DNA of 64,000 nt from Dactylorhiza incarnata (Eukaryota; Streptophyta; Magnoliopsida; Asparagales; Orchidaceae). The stretch spans positions 2,170,001-2,234,000 of the forward strand of contig JAWHQI010000064.1 of the NCBI GenBank assembly GCA_033032865.1, read 5' to 3'. The notes beneath the pieces are model-generated. The model worked only from the letters and a program-made list of their open reading frames with translations, was not told the origin of the DNA and searched no databases. The position numbers were made by a program, and so were the translations under genes. Numbering within the stretch: the first letter of the stretch is position 1; every line of letters starts with the position of its first letter. Shown here piece by piece: positions 42,758-55,162 of this stretch.

Positions 42758-45700
42758 ATGGCAAGTGGTTCACATTCCACCTTGTCCCTAAGAGCTATCC
42801 TTGAGAAGGACAAGCTTAGTGGGACGAATTACATGGACTGGTATAGGAACCTGAGAATTGTTCTCAGGCAAGAGCGAAAGCTCTACGTCTTGGAAGAAGA
42901 AGCCCCCGAGGTGCCGACCGGGAACTCGTCCCGTGTTGATAAGGATGCTTATAAGAAGTATGCCGATGACGCCTTAGACGTCGAGTGCCTTATGCTTGCC
43001 ACCATGAACTCTGAGCTTCAGAAGCAACACGAGAACATGGGGTGCATGGAGATTGACGAGCACCTAAAGAAAATGTTTCAAGGGCAAGCTCGTCAAGAGA
43101 GGTTCGATGTCACGAAGGCATTATTTCAGTGCAAAATGGGAGCTCGAGACTCAGTTGGTACTCACGTACTCAAGATGATTGGGTATATAGAGAACCTGGA
43201 GAGACTGGGTTTTCCTCTAGGTCAAGAGTTGGCCACAGATCTTATCCTGTAATCATTGTCGGATAGGTATGAGCAGTTCATCTTGAACTACAACATGAAT
43301 GAAATAGACAAGACACTGCCCGAGCTCCTAGGCATGTTGCGAACTGCCGAGATAAATATGAAGAAGGCCAAGCCTGCTAGTCCCATATTGATGGTACATA
43401 AAGGCAAGGGTAAGGCCAAGGGCTTCAAGAAGACGAAGGTGGGACCTAAGTCACATCTTGAGCCCAAATCTTCTGCGCTGAAAAAGAAGAGCACCGTGAA
43501 GGAAGGGAAATGCCACCACTGTGGCAAGGCTGGTCATTGGAGGAGGAATTGTCCTTCGTACATTGACGGTCTGCGGAAATTGAAGGGAGGTATGACTTCC
43601 GCTTCGAATATTTACGTTATAGAGATAAACCTTTCTGCTCCTTCATCTTGGGTATTGGATACCGGATGTGGTTCTCACATTTGTACAAATGTGCAGGAAC
43701 TGGGAAGGAGGAGATTGCTGAGTAAAGGAGAGGTGGACCTGCGCGTCGGCAATGGAGCAAGAGTTGCTGCTGTAGCTGTAAGGGTTTACCGTCTTTCTTT
43801 GCCCAGTGGGCTTGTAATAGAACTTAATAATTGTTATTATGTTCCAGCCATAACTAGAAATATTATATCCATTTCATGCTTAGACATGATTGGATTTTCA
43901 TTTATAATTAAGAACAATTGTTGTTCTATATTTAAGAATGATGTTTGTTATGCTGTAGCTCAATTGTTTCATGGTCTTTATGTTTTGAACCTGGACCATC
44001 CGATCTATAATGTAGATAATAATAAAAGACTAAGAACAAATGACTCAAATCCTACATATCTCTGGCATTGTCGTTTGGGCCATATAAACGAGAAGCGCAT
44101 ATCCAAGCTCCATAAAGATGGACTATTGGACTCATTTGATTATGAATCATTTGAGCGATGCGAGACTTGTTTATTAGGTAAGATGACTAAAGCCCCTTTC
44201 ACTGGTTATACTGAGAGGGCTGAGGATCTCTTGGGTGTTATACATAGTGATGTATGCGGGCCCATGAGTTCTATGGCTAGAGGTGGGTATTTCTACTTCC
44301 TTACATTTACTGATGATTTCAGTAGATACAGATACGTGTATCTTATGAAGTGCAAATCCGAAACTTTTGAAAAGTTCAAAGAGTTTTAGAATAAAGTGGA
44401 AAACCAATTGGGTAAAAAGGTTAAAGCACTCCGATCTGATCGAGGTGGCGAATACCTGAGTCATGAGTTCCGTGATCATCTGAAAGAGTGTGGTATTGTA
44501 TCACAGCTCACTCCACCTAGGACACCGCAGCATAATGCTGTGTCTGAGAGGAGAAATCGTACTCTGTTAGACATGGTACGGTCGATGATGAGTCATGCAG
44601 ACTTGCCTGTTTCCTTTTGGGGTTTTGCTTTAGAGACTGCTGCAATGACACTGAATCGCGCTCCAACGAAAACGGTTCTAAAGACACCATATGAGATATG
44701 GACTGGGAAGCGTCCTAGTATGTCATTCATTAAAATTTGGGGCTGTGAGGCATACTTACGACGTCAAATGCCTGACAAGCTGGAACCCAAATCAGATAAG
44801 TGTTATCTGGTGGGATATCCTAAGGAAACGAAAGGATATTACTTTTACCTACCGTCTGAGGGCAAAGTGTTTGTCGCAAGGACGGGTGTCTTCTTGGAGA
44901 AAGAGTTCTTATCAAGAAAGACGCAAAAGGTAGAACTTGAAGAAGTTCAAGAACCACAAGTAGTGAATGAACCAGAGTTGGATTCTGAGCCAGGACTACA
45001 AGATGTTGTAGCTGGAGAACCTGCTCAAGAGACACAGGTCCTACGTAGATCTGGTAGACCAAGATTTGAGCCTGAGAGATATGGATTTCTCGTGTCTCAA
45101 ATAGGTAATGTGTTGCTTATGGATCATGATGATGAACCAGCGACCTACCAAGAGGCTATGAATGGACCGGACTCCGACAAATGGCTTGAGGCTATGAAAT
45201 CCGAAATGGACTCCATGTATACAAACCAAGTTTGGAACTTGGTGGAACCACCTGAAGGGGTACGACCCATAGGGTGCAAGTGGGTCTTCAAGAAGAAGAC
45301 CGACATGGATGGGAATGTACAGACATTCAAAGGGCGACTGGTGGCTAAGGGTTTCAAGCAAATTCATGGTGTTGACTATGATGAGACCTTTTCCCCTGTT
45401 GTCATGGTAAAGTCCATTAGGATATTGCTTGCTATTGCTGCGTATTATGACTACGAGATCTGGCAGATGGATGTCAAAATGGCTTTCCTAAATGGAAACC
45501 TCCTTGAGGAAGTGTACATGACACAACCCGAGGATTTTGTATCCCCAAATGAAGACACTAAAATATGCAAGCTGAATAGGTCCATCTATGGATTGAAACA
45601 GGCCTCTAGAAGTTGGAATCTTCGTTTTGATGAGAAGATCAAAGAGTTTGGTTTTGTCAAGAATGAGGATGAACTGTGTGTTTACAAGCGAATCAGTGGG

Positions 45701-46719
45701 AGCATTGTTGTCTTCCTAATATTGTATGTAGATGACATATTGCTGATCGGGAATGACATACCTACCCTGAAAGTTGTTAAGAACAACCTAGGGAACTGCT
45801 TTTCTATGAAGGACTTGGGTGAAGCGACTTACATACTCGATATTAAGATCTATAGAGATAGATTGAAGAAGTTGCTGGGTTTGACCCAGAGTACGTACAT
45901 TGAGAAGGTGTTGAAGCGGTTCAACATGCTTGAGTCCAAGAAAGGATTTTTGCCCATGTCTCATGGTGTAAATCTCTCTAAGGACCAGTGTCCAAAATCT
46001 TGTGAAGATAAGGACCGCATTAAGTTGATTCCATATGCTTCGGCAATTGGGTCAATCATGTATACAATGTTATGTACTCGACCCGATGTCTCTTTTGCTT
46101 TGATCGAGCATGACTAGCAGGTATCAGTCTGATCCTGGTGAATGTCACTGGATAGCCGTGAAGAATATCCTGAAGTACTTGAGAAGGACTAAGGATGTAT
46201 TCTTGGTGTATGGTGGAGAGGAAGAGCTCGTTGTAAGTGGTTACACGGATGCCAGCTTCCAAACTGATAGGGATGATTCGAAGTCTCAGTCAGGGTTTGT
46301 GTTTTGCCTGAATGGAGGAGCTGTGAGCTGGAAGAGTTCCAAGCAAGAGACAGTTGTTGATTCTACAACTGAGGCCGAGTATATCGATGCGGCAAAATGC
46401 AGCGAAGGAGGCTGTATGGATTAGGAAATTCATCGGCGAGCTAGATGTAGTTCCTAGCATTGTTGGTCACGTAGTTCTCTACTGTGATAACAATGGTGCA
46501 ATTGCACAATCTAAGGAACCTAGATCCCATCAGCGCTCCAAGCACATACTTCGGCGGTTCCGTCTTATTCGTGAGATTGTCGAACGAGGAGATGTGAACA
46601 TTTGCAGAGTGCCGACTGAGGAGAATATTGCAGATCCACTGACAAAGCCTCTCGCGCAGAGAAAGAATGATGGTCATACTAGATCAATGGGTATACGATA
46701 CCTGAGTGATCAACTCTAG
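42758..46719 (+). pseudogene. Copia gag-pol polyprotein, nearly intact
   Basis: The ATG at 42758 (MASGSHSTLS) opens gag. Order: gag core (LSGTNYMDWYRNLR), zinc knuckle CHHCGKAGHWRRNC (about 43510-43551), protease (WVLDTGCGSHICTN near 43650-43690) and GAG-pre-integrase (WHCRLGHINEKRI). The integrase core follows (SDVCGPM near 44250, RSDRGGEYL near 44433, RNRTL near 44555), then RT (QMDVKMAFLNG near 45462, YVDDILLIG near 45725) and RNase H (YTDASFQTD near 46245, YCDNNGA near 46480). Four lesions are visible: TAA at 43250, TAG at 44387 (a Gln position in relatives), a 4-nt insertion near 46101, and one extra A near 46395. Most stretches between lesions are clean, so it is young but not obviously autonomous. 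Its clade (Tork-like or other) was not decided. Confidence 0.93.
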
Positions 46720-47695
46720 TGGGAGTCTTGTGGGTTGCATGTAAAATATATATTCTGTTGGCTATTTATTATTCATTCATATGATGAATTGTGTACCAAT
46801 TATTTCCTTTTACAATTAATGGCAAGTTCTTTTATTACGATATACTGTTTCTATATGATAGAATAAAACTCGTGATAAATACCCTTAGAATGTTCGCTTC
46901 CATAGGACATCAAGTACGTGACTTGAATGTGAGAGCCTATGATTTCGAAGCTTCATTCTTAAAAGGTCCCTGGTCGAGGTATCATCGTAGAAGCTAAGGG
47001 TGATGATGATACGTTAAGACTAGCATGTGTGTTGGCTGATGACCGGTTCTCACAGGTCATGATATTGTGATATCAAGTCATCACGTGGGTACTTGTTAGT
47101 GAACAAGTTGTACTGGACAGACCCAACCTGAGACTACTTCGTGGATTGTTACTTAAAAGTGTCACAAGTAGGTCTCATTTGACAATGGTGTTGTGGTCCT
47201 TTGACCTGAAGTCACAGCATTCATCGAGTGAGGAAGAGCGTGCTTTGATGTCATCTAAAGTCTTCCTTGAAGAAGGTTGATGATAAGGATGGTCGTTGGG
47301 TATGTTACGAATCATTTGGGTGTTTGGGTGTGAGCAGATATGGGATTTGTCCTCCTATATAACAGGAGTTGCATCCATGGGCCCCTTGATGGAATTGGAC
47401 TGAGAAATGCATGGCCATGCTTGGTTGAGTCAATATGTGATATTGAGCTTACCATTCTCTGGAAGTCCGTTCTAGATCAAGAAATTTGGATTGAGCTATT
47501 AAGAGGGTGACACGGTCCATGCCTCTAGTTCTTTCCGGATGTAAGGGACAAAGGGACAAAGACAATGCTGGAACATTGGTCATGAAGGCTTATGAGTTAT
47601 GAACTCTTATTGCTTGGGGAGCAATGATGCATTGCTAGATGCCGCTCATTGTTTGTGAGGTTTTTGTTTGATACTTTCAAGATCAAGTGGGAGAC
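46720..47695 (+). other. Copia 3' untranslated region and polypurine tract
   Basis: About 0.95 kb of non-coding sequence. It ends with CAAGTGGGAGAC (47684-47695), the polypurine tract abutting the 3' LTR. Confidence 0.75.
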
Positions 47696-48695
47696 TGTTG
47701 GAGTTACCATTATGATCTAGAAGTGGTCAAACGTGTAGTCTCACTGCCAACGCGATATGAGCCTGCAGGGTCGCACATAAGAGCATGTGGAGAAGTTGGA
47801 AGATTGACTGTGTTGGTAAAGGTTACCAATCACCATATAGAATCAGGGAAGTGTAGCAAATGTTGCTGTCGGAATTCGTCGAAATTCGTCGGATATGATT
47901 CGTCGGAATTCATCGGATTCGTCGGATTGTTCCGTGGAATCCCGACGAATTGTTACAGAGATCCTTAACTCGGCAAATGTTGCCGTCTGATATGATTCGT
48001 CGAAATTCGTCGGATTCGTCGGATTGTTCCGTGGAATCCCGACGAATTGTTACAGAGATCCTTAACTCGGCAAATGTTGCAGTCTGATGTGATTCGTCAG
48101 AATTCGTCGGATTATCCCGTGTAAACTCGATGAATGCTGATTCGTGAAATCCCGACGAATTTATACAGAAAGAGTTCTTTTTCTGTATGGACTGCGGATA
48201 GCGATTCTTTTAGGTCTGTTTATACTTCGGCTATAAATAGAACTTAATCTTAAGGGTTCATGACACTCTTCTTACGCCTCCTGGAAGAAGACCCGATGGA
48301 AGGTGTTCCGCCCGAACCCTAGACGGAAGGAGTTCCGCCGCCCGTTCACCACCGCCGACCTCCTCTCCGACGATTGTCGCCGGTGTTGTTCTTCCTGAAG
48401 CGGATCTAGCAATCCGTGGAAGTGCAAGAGTCCAGTCTTCTTCTCCCGGCTCGTGTGGATCTCTGTAGAGACGTAGACATAATTCTACGTGAGAACTCTC
48501 TTTGCCGCCGACAGGAATCTTCTTCTTGGAGCATCTAGGTTGGATTTGATCCAATCCCTCAAAGGTAATTTCATACCTAGCAATTTTCTTAACTTCTTGA
48601 TTCAATATTCATGGCCCGATCCAAATTCTTTTGGGGTTATTCTGTTTATTTCCGCTGCGCCTACATATGATGTATGGTTCTAGAAAAACTCAACA
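47696..48695 (+). repeat. 3' LTR of the plus-strand copia (1000 bp)
   Basis: It pairs with 40640-41649. One 10-bp deletion in the second hairpin module and about 16 substitutions separate the two. Confidence 0.93.
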
Positions 48696-49130
48696 CTCAC
48701 TACTGGTCTCAGTTCCTCTCCTTTGGATTTGGTGTTTGTTCCAAATACAAAGGGGCCATGATGAAATAATTCTTTTTCTTTGTGTAGAGATTTAGCAGCA
48801 CTAATACTTGGTTGAATTGAGTGAGCTTTGCTAGTGGAACACTCATTCTTCCAATGTCCATGCACACCCTCTAGATCATACTCATTTGTGGTAAGCATGG
48901 CTTTGTTGAATTTTATGGGGTGCATGGGTGCATTATCATTATCTTTAGATTTATTTTCTGCCTTCCCTTTGTATCCTATGCCACATCTGTGTAGTGCAGA
49001 GAATGTGTCCATTATGGGAAGGACATCTGTGTACCTCCAAAACTCACACTATAATGGGATGAGGGAAAATTGTGGAGTGGAGGTTACTCTGGCTAAAGGA
49101 TGCCAGAAGAGAGTTTGCTAAGTAAGAAAC
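48696..49130 (-). pseudogene. SIRE-like copia gag, upstream piece of the split element
   Basis: This minus-strand continuation of the gag cut at 40640 starts after the shared TSD CTCAC. An open stretch from 49012 to the TSD contains VHGHWKNECSTSKAH, which looks like the second half of a zinc knuckle (H-x4-C; the paired cysteines are not obvious), and Lys-rich linkers. Its frame meets the part at 40639 downward when the inserted copia is disregarded. The N-terminal gag and the 5' LTR are not found, so the element is truncated near 49130. Confidence 0.6.
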
Positions 49131-49482
49131 CTACTTTGATTAATCAAAAAAGGGTTACAAGTGGGTCTAAAATAGGTCAGTGTAAGAGGTAGAAGAAAAG
49201 AGATCAAATTCGAGACCTCTTATACAGGTCATAAGCTGGAGGCTCGAATCCAAAAGTCCCTTTTTCTGGTACCCCGATCGCTCTATTTATAGAAGTGGGG
49301 GCCTTCCCAAACGGACAGGTCCAAAAATAATGGGCTGCCCGAGGTACAGGAGAACTGGGCAGAGAAGAGAAGATACACCGGGTGCAAATAGCAAAAAAGA
49401 GAGAAAAGTCAAGACCGCACGGTCATGCGGTCTCGCAGGATGCTGACCGTCTGTGCCTTAGAGAATCTGCCGAAGATGAGAT
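49131..49482 (-). repeat. LTR-like fragment with a minus-strand TATA box
   Basis: TATAAATA (49291-49284, minus) lies in a context like other LTR promoters. Downstream on the minus strand is a GAGGTCTCGAATTTG region. No ends or TSD were found, and its parent element is unknown. Confidence 0.35.
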
Positions 49483-51925
49483 ATGCGGTATGGGCGGTCT
49501 CAAAAAAATGTGACCATTGGGATCGGTAATTCTGATCGAAAAGTTGAGGTCGTGGACTTCCAGGCAAATAGGGCGATCAAGATGCAAACCATATTTCACT
49601 TTCAGGATCTCTGGGAGATCGTTGAAGATGGACCAAAATCAAGTGGGACGGCTACAGAAGGAGAGACAGCTAAAATGACCAAGGAAAATCAAAAGAAGAA
49701 TTCCCTTGCATTACTGATCCTCCAATAGTCAGTCTCCCCATCCATTTTACTCGCATCATGAATGTTAATACCATAAAGAAAGTGTGGGGTATTCTCAAGT
49801 AAATATACCAAGGAGATAAGAAGGTAATCCACATTCGATGACAAAATCTACGACGTCAGTTTGAATCCATCCACATGAAGGATAATGAATCCATCCATGA
49901 ATATATGTCGCGTATAACTGTTATCACAAATCAGTTATGTACACTATGTGCACCAATACCACACTCAAGATTGTTCTTAAAATCCTAAGAATTCTGCCAA
50001 AGACTTGCGACCACATTGTTGCTGCAATAGAAAAAAGTAACGATCTTGACTATCTTCATTGGGGTGCTGGCTGGGAAAATCATGTCCCATGAAGAAAGAT
50101 TCAAATGTTACTCCAATCCAGTTGATCAAGCCCTGCAAACAAAGATGAGACTAGGGAAACAAAGATCTAGAGAAAAGGCCAACAAACCAATGTTTTTTTC
50201 AAAGAAGTCAACAACATGGAGCCCAATTCACAAAATAAAACATCTTGAAACAGAAAGTGGAAGTGGGTCTGGGCCTGTGGTCTGCACACTTTGCAAGAAG
50301 ACTGACCATGAATCTTCAGAATGCTTTCACAGATGCTAGAGATGTAAACAAACCTACCCATTTCAATCGAGATTGCTGGTTCAAGGACAAAGAAGAAGTA
50401 AAATTCACAAAAAGATTGAAAAAGAGAAACTGATGCTGGCATGCAGCAGTATGGATCCCAACTTCAAAAACGGCATGACCTGATATGTAGATTCAGGCTG
50501 CTCTTCTCATATGACATATGACAAATGACAAAACCATTTTTCATTCACTTGATGAATCAGTCAAATCTCAAGTATTCCTTGGAGATGGCAAAACAAATAA
50601 CATTGAGGGTCGGCGAATTATCATAGCCAAGTTCTCCGACAACTCTACAAAAACACTTGAAAATGAACAATTTGTGCCTACACTGGCTGAGAACCTCCTG
50701 AGTGTGGGACAGCTTGCCACTGCTGGCTATCACCTTGCCATCGACTATGGAACTTGCACCATCTCTAATCCACAAGGGAGATTTGTTGCCTCAACAGTAT
50801 GAGGAAGAACAGAGTTTATACTGTCCCTCTCAATATTTCCAAGCAGACATCTTTAAGCTCTCAAGAAGGCACTAGTGCAATCGTCGACACCTAGCATCAT
50901 CAGTTGGGGCACCTGAATTATGAGTCAATGAAGATTCTAGTCAAAGACAAGCTAGCAACTGGCATACCCGACTTGGTTATTCTTCCTTGCCGGTGTGAAA
51001 CATGTGCATTGGAGAAATCTCATTGACAACCATTCTCTAGCTCACAGCATCAAAGCAAACAACCGCTTGAGATAATCCACATGGATCTATGGGGACCAGC
51101 CTCTACCTTATTTCATGGGGGAAAGAAATATTTCTTCTTCTCGTGGATGACCACACCAGGTATGTGTGGGCCTATTTTTAAATTGTAAATGTGATGATTT
51201 CCAATGTTTCAATGACTTTAGAAGTGAATGAGAGAGGAAGCTTGAAAGAAAAGTAAAAATAATCAGGAGTGACGATGGGGGAGAATTCCTCTTACACTCC
51301 TTCACCAATTATGTCGACTCAACAGAATTTGCCATGAGCTCATAGTGCCTAGAACTCCACGACAGAATGGTGTGATCGAAAGAAGGAATCAGACTTTTGT
51401 GGAGATGGCTAGGTCCATGCTCCTACACAAAAACATGGCAAAATTGTTCTGGGCAGAAACCATCAATACGACAATCTACACTCTAAACAGAGTTCCAACA
51501 AAAGATTTGGAGAAGTGCACTACATAGAAAGCTCCCATCAACACAAAACCTCACTTGGAACATCTAAAAACTTTTGGAAGTATAGCATATGCTTACCAGA
51601 TGAAAGAAAAAAAGAGAGAAACTTAACCCCACAACTGTCAAGTGCATTCAATTGGGATACAAAGACACAAGCAAGACATATCATCTATTTGAACCAAAAA
51701 ATAACAATTCCGGTTGTCCAGAGATGTAACGTTTCAGGTGGAGGATAGATGGGACTGGGCATTAGACAAGTAGGACATCTCAACCTCTCCTTATATCCTG
51801 GTTGAGATCATTTTACCAAATGGCTCCATCCATGAGACACAAAGTGAAGATGGCAATCTTGAGGCTAATTTTGAACCACAAAGTGCTTACTCATCATCAT
51901 CGCCTGTTAGAACTTGCTCGATAGA

Positions 51926-51959
<34 letters not shown>

Positions 51960-52926
51960 GAGCCCCCTTACTTCTGTTTCACTCTTCTACAGCAAATTTT
52001 CATTAAGTTGTCAGCCAAAAGGAGTGGAAAGAAGCAATGGATCAAGAGATAACTTTAGTAGAAAAAAAAATCAAACTTGGAGTCTTGTACCCAGACCAAA
52101 AGATAAAATTGTAATTGGTTTGAAATGGGTATTTAATCTTAAGAGCAATGAAAGTGAAGTTATTAAGTACAAAGCCTGGATTGTTGCAAAGGGGTACAAC
52201 CAAAAACCTGGGAGGGACTTCGATGAAACTTTTGCCCTGGTTTCCAGGAGGGATACAATTCGGTTGTTGTTAGTAATTACTGCAAACAATCACTACCCCA
52301 TATTCCAACTAGACGTCAGGTCTGCCTTCTTAAATGGAGTTCTCAATGAAGAAGTTTACGTCAAGCAGTTAGAAGGCTATGTAAAAGAGAAGGAGAAAGA
52401 TAAAGTGTATCTCTTACACAAAGCTTTTCATGGTCTTAAGCAAGCTCCTTGTACCTGGAATGAGAACATTACAACCTACCAAAATAAGGAGGATTCTCAG
52501 CTAGAAATTATGAATCTTTCCTATTTATTAAAAATGATTCTGATGGAAGTAGAACCTACATCTCTCTATATGTAGATGACTTGATAATAACATGTGACTT
52601 TACCGCCTCAATTAACAAGTTCAGAAAGAAAGTAAGGAAGAAATATGAGATGACAGACTTGGGACAAATGAAGTAAGGAAGAAATATGAGATGACAGACT
52701 TTGGACAAATGATGTTCTTCCTTGGCATACAGGTAGAGCAAGCTCCTGGCATAATCTTTATGTCCCAGGAAAGGTATGCCACATAATTACTTAAAAATAT
52801 AAACTTGAAAATTGCAAGTATTGTGTGACACTAATGTGCAAATGGGGACAAATTGAAAAAATTCATCAGAAGGCAATGAAAAAACAGATGAGGCCACCTA
52901 CAGAAGCTTAGTTGGATCCCTGATCT
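49483..52926 (+). pseudogene. Heavily decayed Ty1/copia gag-pol
   Basis: Plus-strand copia remnants lie in order. Gag shows FQDLWEIVEDGP near 49597-49632 and QNLRRQFESI near 49850. Protease shows VDSGCSSHMTYD near 50490-50520, and GAG-pre-integrase follows. Integrase shows IHMDLWGPA near 51075-51100, and PRQNGVIERRNQTF near 51358-51400. RT shows WVFNLKSNE near 52130, QLDVRSAFLNG near 52305 and YVDD near 52570. A 42-nt stretch (GGAAGAAATATGAGATGACA...) is duplicated near 52636 and 52677. Frames change at many places and RNase H is missing because a SIRE-type LTR starts at 52927. No LTRs of its own were recognised. Confidence 0.8.
51928..51956. repeat. (AT)n microsatellite
   Basis: About 14 AT/TA dinucleotides lie between integrase and RT of the decayed copia. 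Confidence 0.9.
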
Positions 52927-54006
52927 TGTTGGATTGGTAGGCGCCCTTAGGGGGGTGAATAAGGGTTTTAAAACTTTTATGTTATTTTGAAATACTTGAA
53001 ATATTAGGAGAACAAAATAGTGCAAAAAAAAGACAAATTAAGAGAAACAAAATAGAGATATGATTTTATTAGTATGAAAAGTAGGATTACAAAATTTAAC
53101 TTCTTATAACGCTAGAAATCGAAGGCGAATAGTAAAAGTCTTTTTCATTTTCTATCCCGACTCGTATCCCCACGAACCGGCGGCTTTAGCCTATCCTTCC
53201 CGGATACGGCCTCAAGCCTCTCTAGACAATCCTCCCCTGGATATGGCCTCGAGCACCCCATAGATCTACACCCTAGACCTAGTCGCCAACACGAGGCGAA
53301 TTTCTGCCCTAAGTCCTACCCAGACCTAGTCGCCAACACGAGGCAAATTCACTAAACGATTATAAGAATAAAGATGTGAAACAAGCAATAATGATATTAA
53401 AACTCCCTCTTGAAGAACTTTTGAAGTTGGAGATGAAAGACCGCTGTAGAATAAGCATTATTGAAGCGATCATTGTTCAGATCCGGCGTGAAGAAATCCT
53501 CCTTTAGAAATTCATGGAACTTTGGTGGGAGATCACTTTTAGGCAGAATAATGCTCTGGAATTTTAGCACTCAACCTCTCTCAAACTTGTGTGTCAAAAA
53601 TGAGAGAAGAGGAGTCCTTTTTATAGCCTTCGAGCAAGTGCCTGCGCTAGCACTACCGCCGGCGCTATCCTGGATTAGGCAATATTCTGCGTGTGCGTAT
53701 CTTCATTCCTAGGAAACCTTTTTAAAAAATCTCGTGCTACCGCCAGCGCTATCCGCTACCTCCTGGCTCTATCGCCTTCTAAAAATAGCTCCCAAAATTT
53801 CTCTAATCAGAGATAGCGCCTGGGCTAGGTGCTATCGCCGGCGCTAGTGAACATGTTGGAATTCTTGCTTCAAATTTAGGGGCAACCTTCATATGTTATC
53901 CTTGAGTCATAAGGCATTGTTTCTTGCACACTTAGACACACAAGATCAAATACACATAGGATTTGTTATTCTCAAACTAGGAGATGCGGAAGACCATGTT
54001 CCAACA
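52927..54006 (-). repeat. SIRE-type LTR, minus strand (1080 bp)
   Basis: It is the complement of the LTR type seen at 8670. The plus-strand start TGTTGGATTGGTAGGCGCC corresponds to the end GGCGCCTATAGATCCAACA at 24295, and its upper end CCATGTTCCAACA mirrors TGTTGGAACATG. It carries the same CGCCACACGACGACTAG- and TACCGCCGGCGCTA-type motifs, but no TTCGACGAAATG minisatellite. At its lower edge it truncates a decayed copia. Confidence 0.85.
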
Positions 54007-54950
54007 AACTCCCCCTTTTGATAATAAGAAATCCATTAATGATAAATTAGAGCTTTAATATATAAGCATGATGAAACCTACTTGTGTGTGTGAGAGTGAT
54101 GACATGGGATAATTGTCGTTTTAGGTATTTAGAATTGCTCTCCCTAAATACATGATCCCCCTATGTGAATGCTCCCCTTATATGTAAGATATCTTCTTGG
54201 TTATTAATCATGTTATTTTTCCCATTTGATAGCGATTATTATTTATCATGTTAGTTCTCCCCCCTTTTGTTTTTAGCAAAAGTGGGTAAGGAAGCAAGAG
54301 ACATAAAAAGAGGATTTTTGATAAAAAAAAGATAAGACATGATCGAGCTTTTAGAGGAAATGAAATGATAAGGAGTTTTGAGCATAAAAAAATTTCATAG
54401 AGATAAATCAGAGTTTTTAGCACAAAAATGATATGTGTGTTAGAACAACCAATATAGATTTTACCAAGCAAGTCTATCACTTGTTGAAGGAAAGGAATTT
54501 TATGATTCAAGTGATGATACACACAAAAGAGAAGACTTTAAATAAGCATGAAAGCGCAAGGTAAAAATATATGGTAATGATGCGGAAGTCTTATATAAAT
54601 ACAAGAAACATCTTTTTGTAATCATGATGATACATTAGAAGAAAATATGAGTTTAAGTTCCAAAAAGTGTAGAAATATGTAAATATAAGGCCCATGTGAA
54701 GGCCCATTGTTCTTTCTTTCTTAAGAGTTTAGTCCCTCGTCATAGGATGGAGTTTACCTTTCACTCATCCTCCCTATATATATGTACAAATACTACATGA
54801 TGTATAACATCTTTTGTTATAATCCATTTTAGAGGATATTCCAATTTATTTTTTTCTCTAAAGTTTTGAACCATGCGCAGATTTGGCAAATAAACCTCCA
54901 TGCAATCCCCGCTTCGTGGCAATGTTTTTCAATAAATTTTATGCTAGATG
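54007..54950 (-). mobile_element. 3' internal fragment of the same SIRE-type element
   Basis: Complement of AACTCCCCCTTTTGATAATA (54007-54026) is the polypurine tract. Beyond it, inverted 'gggggatcatg' and 'ggggagcattc' blocks match the pre-PPT region at 22463-22500. The fragment fades at the SINE pair, and no coding sequence remains. Confidence 0.7.
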
Positions 54951-54979
54951 TGTGCGGGTCTGGGGAAGGGTCCCACCAC
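54951..54979 (-). mobile_element. Au-type SINE, 3' fragment, inverted
   Basis: The complement of this stretch reads GTGGTGGGACCCTTCCCCAG and then ACCCGCACA. It matches the 3' part of the Au SINE family and the corresponding part of the SINE that follows (55098 onward), but in opposite orientation. Confidence 0.65.
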
Positions 54980-54984
54980 CAGAA

Positions 54985-55162
54985 GGGGAGCCTTGGCGCA
55001 CTGGTTAAGTTGTTGTCGTGACCTTGAGGTCAGGGGTTCGAGTCCTGTAAGCAACCTCTCGCGAAAATGCAGGGTAAGGTTTTGCCTACATTTCACCCTT
55101 GTGGTGGGACCCTTCCACGGACCCTCACTGCGCGGGGATGCTTTGTGCATAGGGCTGCACTT
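54985..55162 (+). mobile_element. Au-type SINE, nearly full length
   Basis: This tRNA-derived element begins GGGGAGCCTTGGCGCACTGG. It has a box A-like TGGCGCACTGGT (about 54994-55005) and box B GGTTCGAGTCC (55035-55045), the RNA polymerase III promoter pair. Next come CGAAAATGCAGGGTAAGG, CCCTTGTGGTGGGACCC and a 3' end near GGGCTGCACTT. This order is that of the plant Au SINE. The body could be transcribed by Pol III and mobilised by LINE machinery in trans. No clear TSD was seen. Confidence 0.85.

Larger units (their letters stand above)
40640..48695 (+). mobile_element. Ty1/copia element, full length, TSD CTCAC
   Basis: LTRs at 40640-41649 and 47696-48695 begin TGTTGGAGTTACC and end with CAACA. 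They are flanked by CTCAC at 40635-40639 and 48696-48700. The 8056-bp element carries a PBS, one continuous gag-pol with few lesions, and a polypurine tract. By eye I count about 16 substitutions and one 10-bp indel between the LTRs (about 98% identity), so insertion is fairly recent. It split the minus-strand SIRE-like copia inside gag. Confidence 0.95.
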
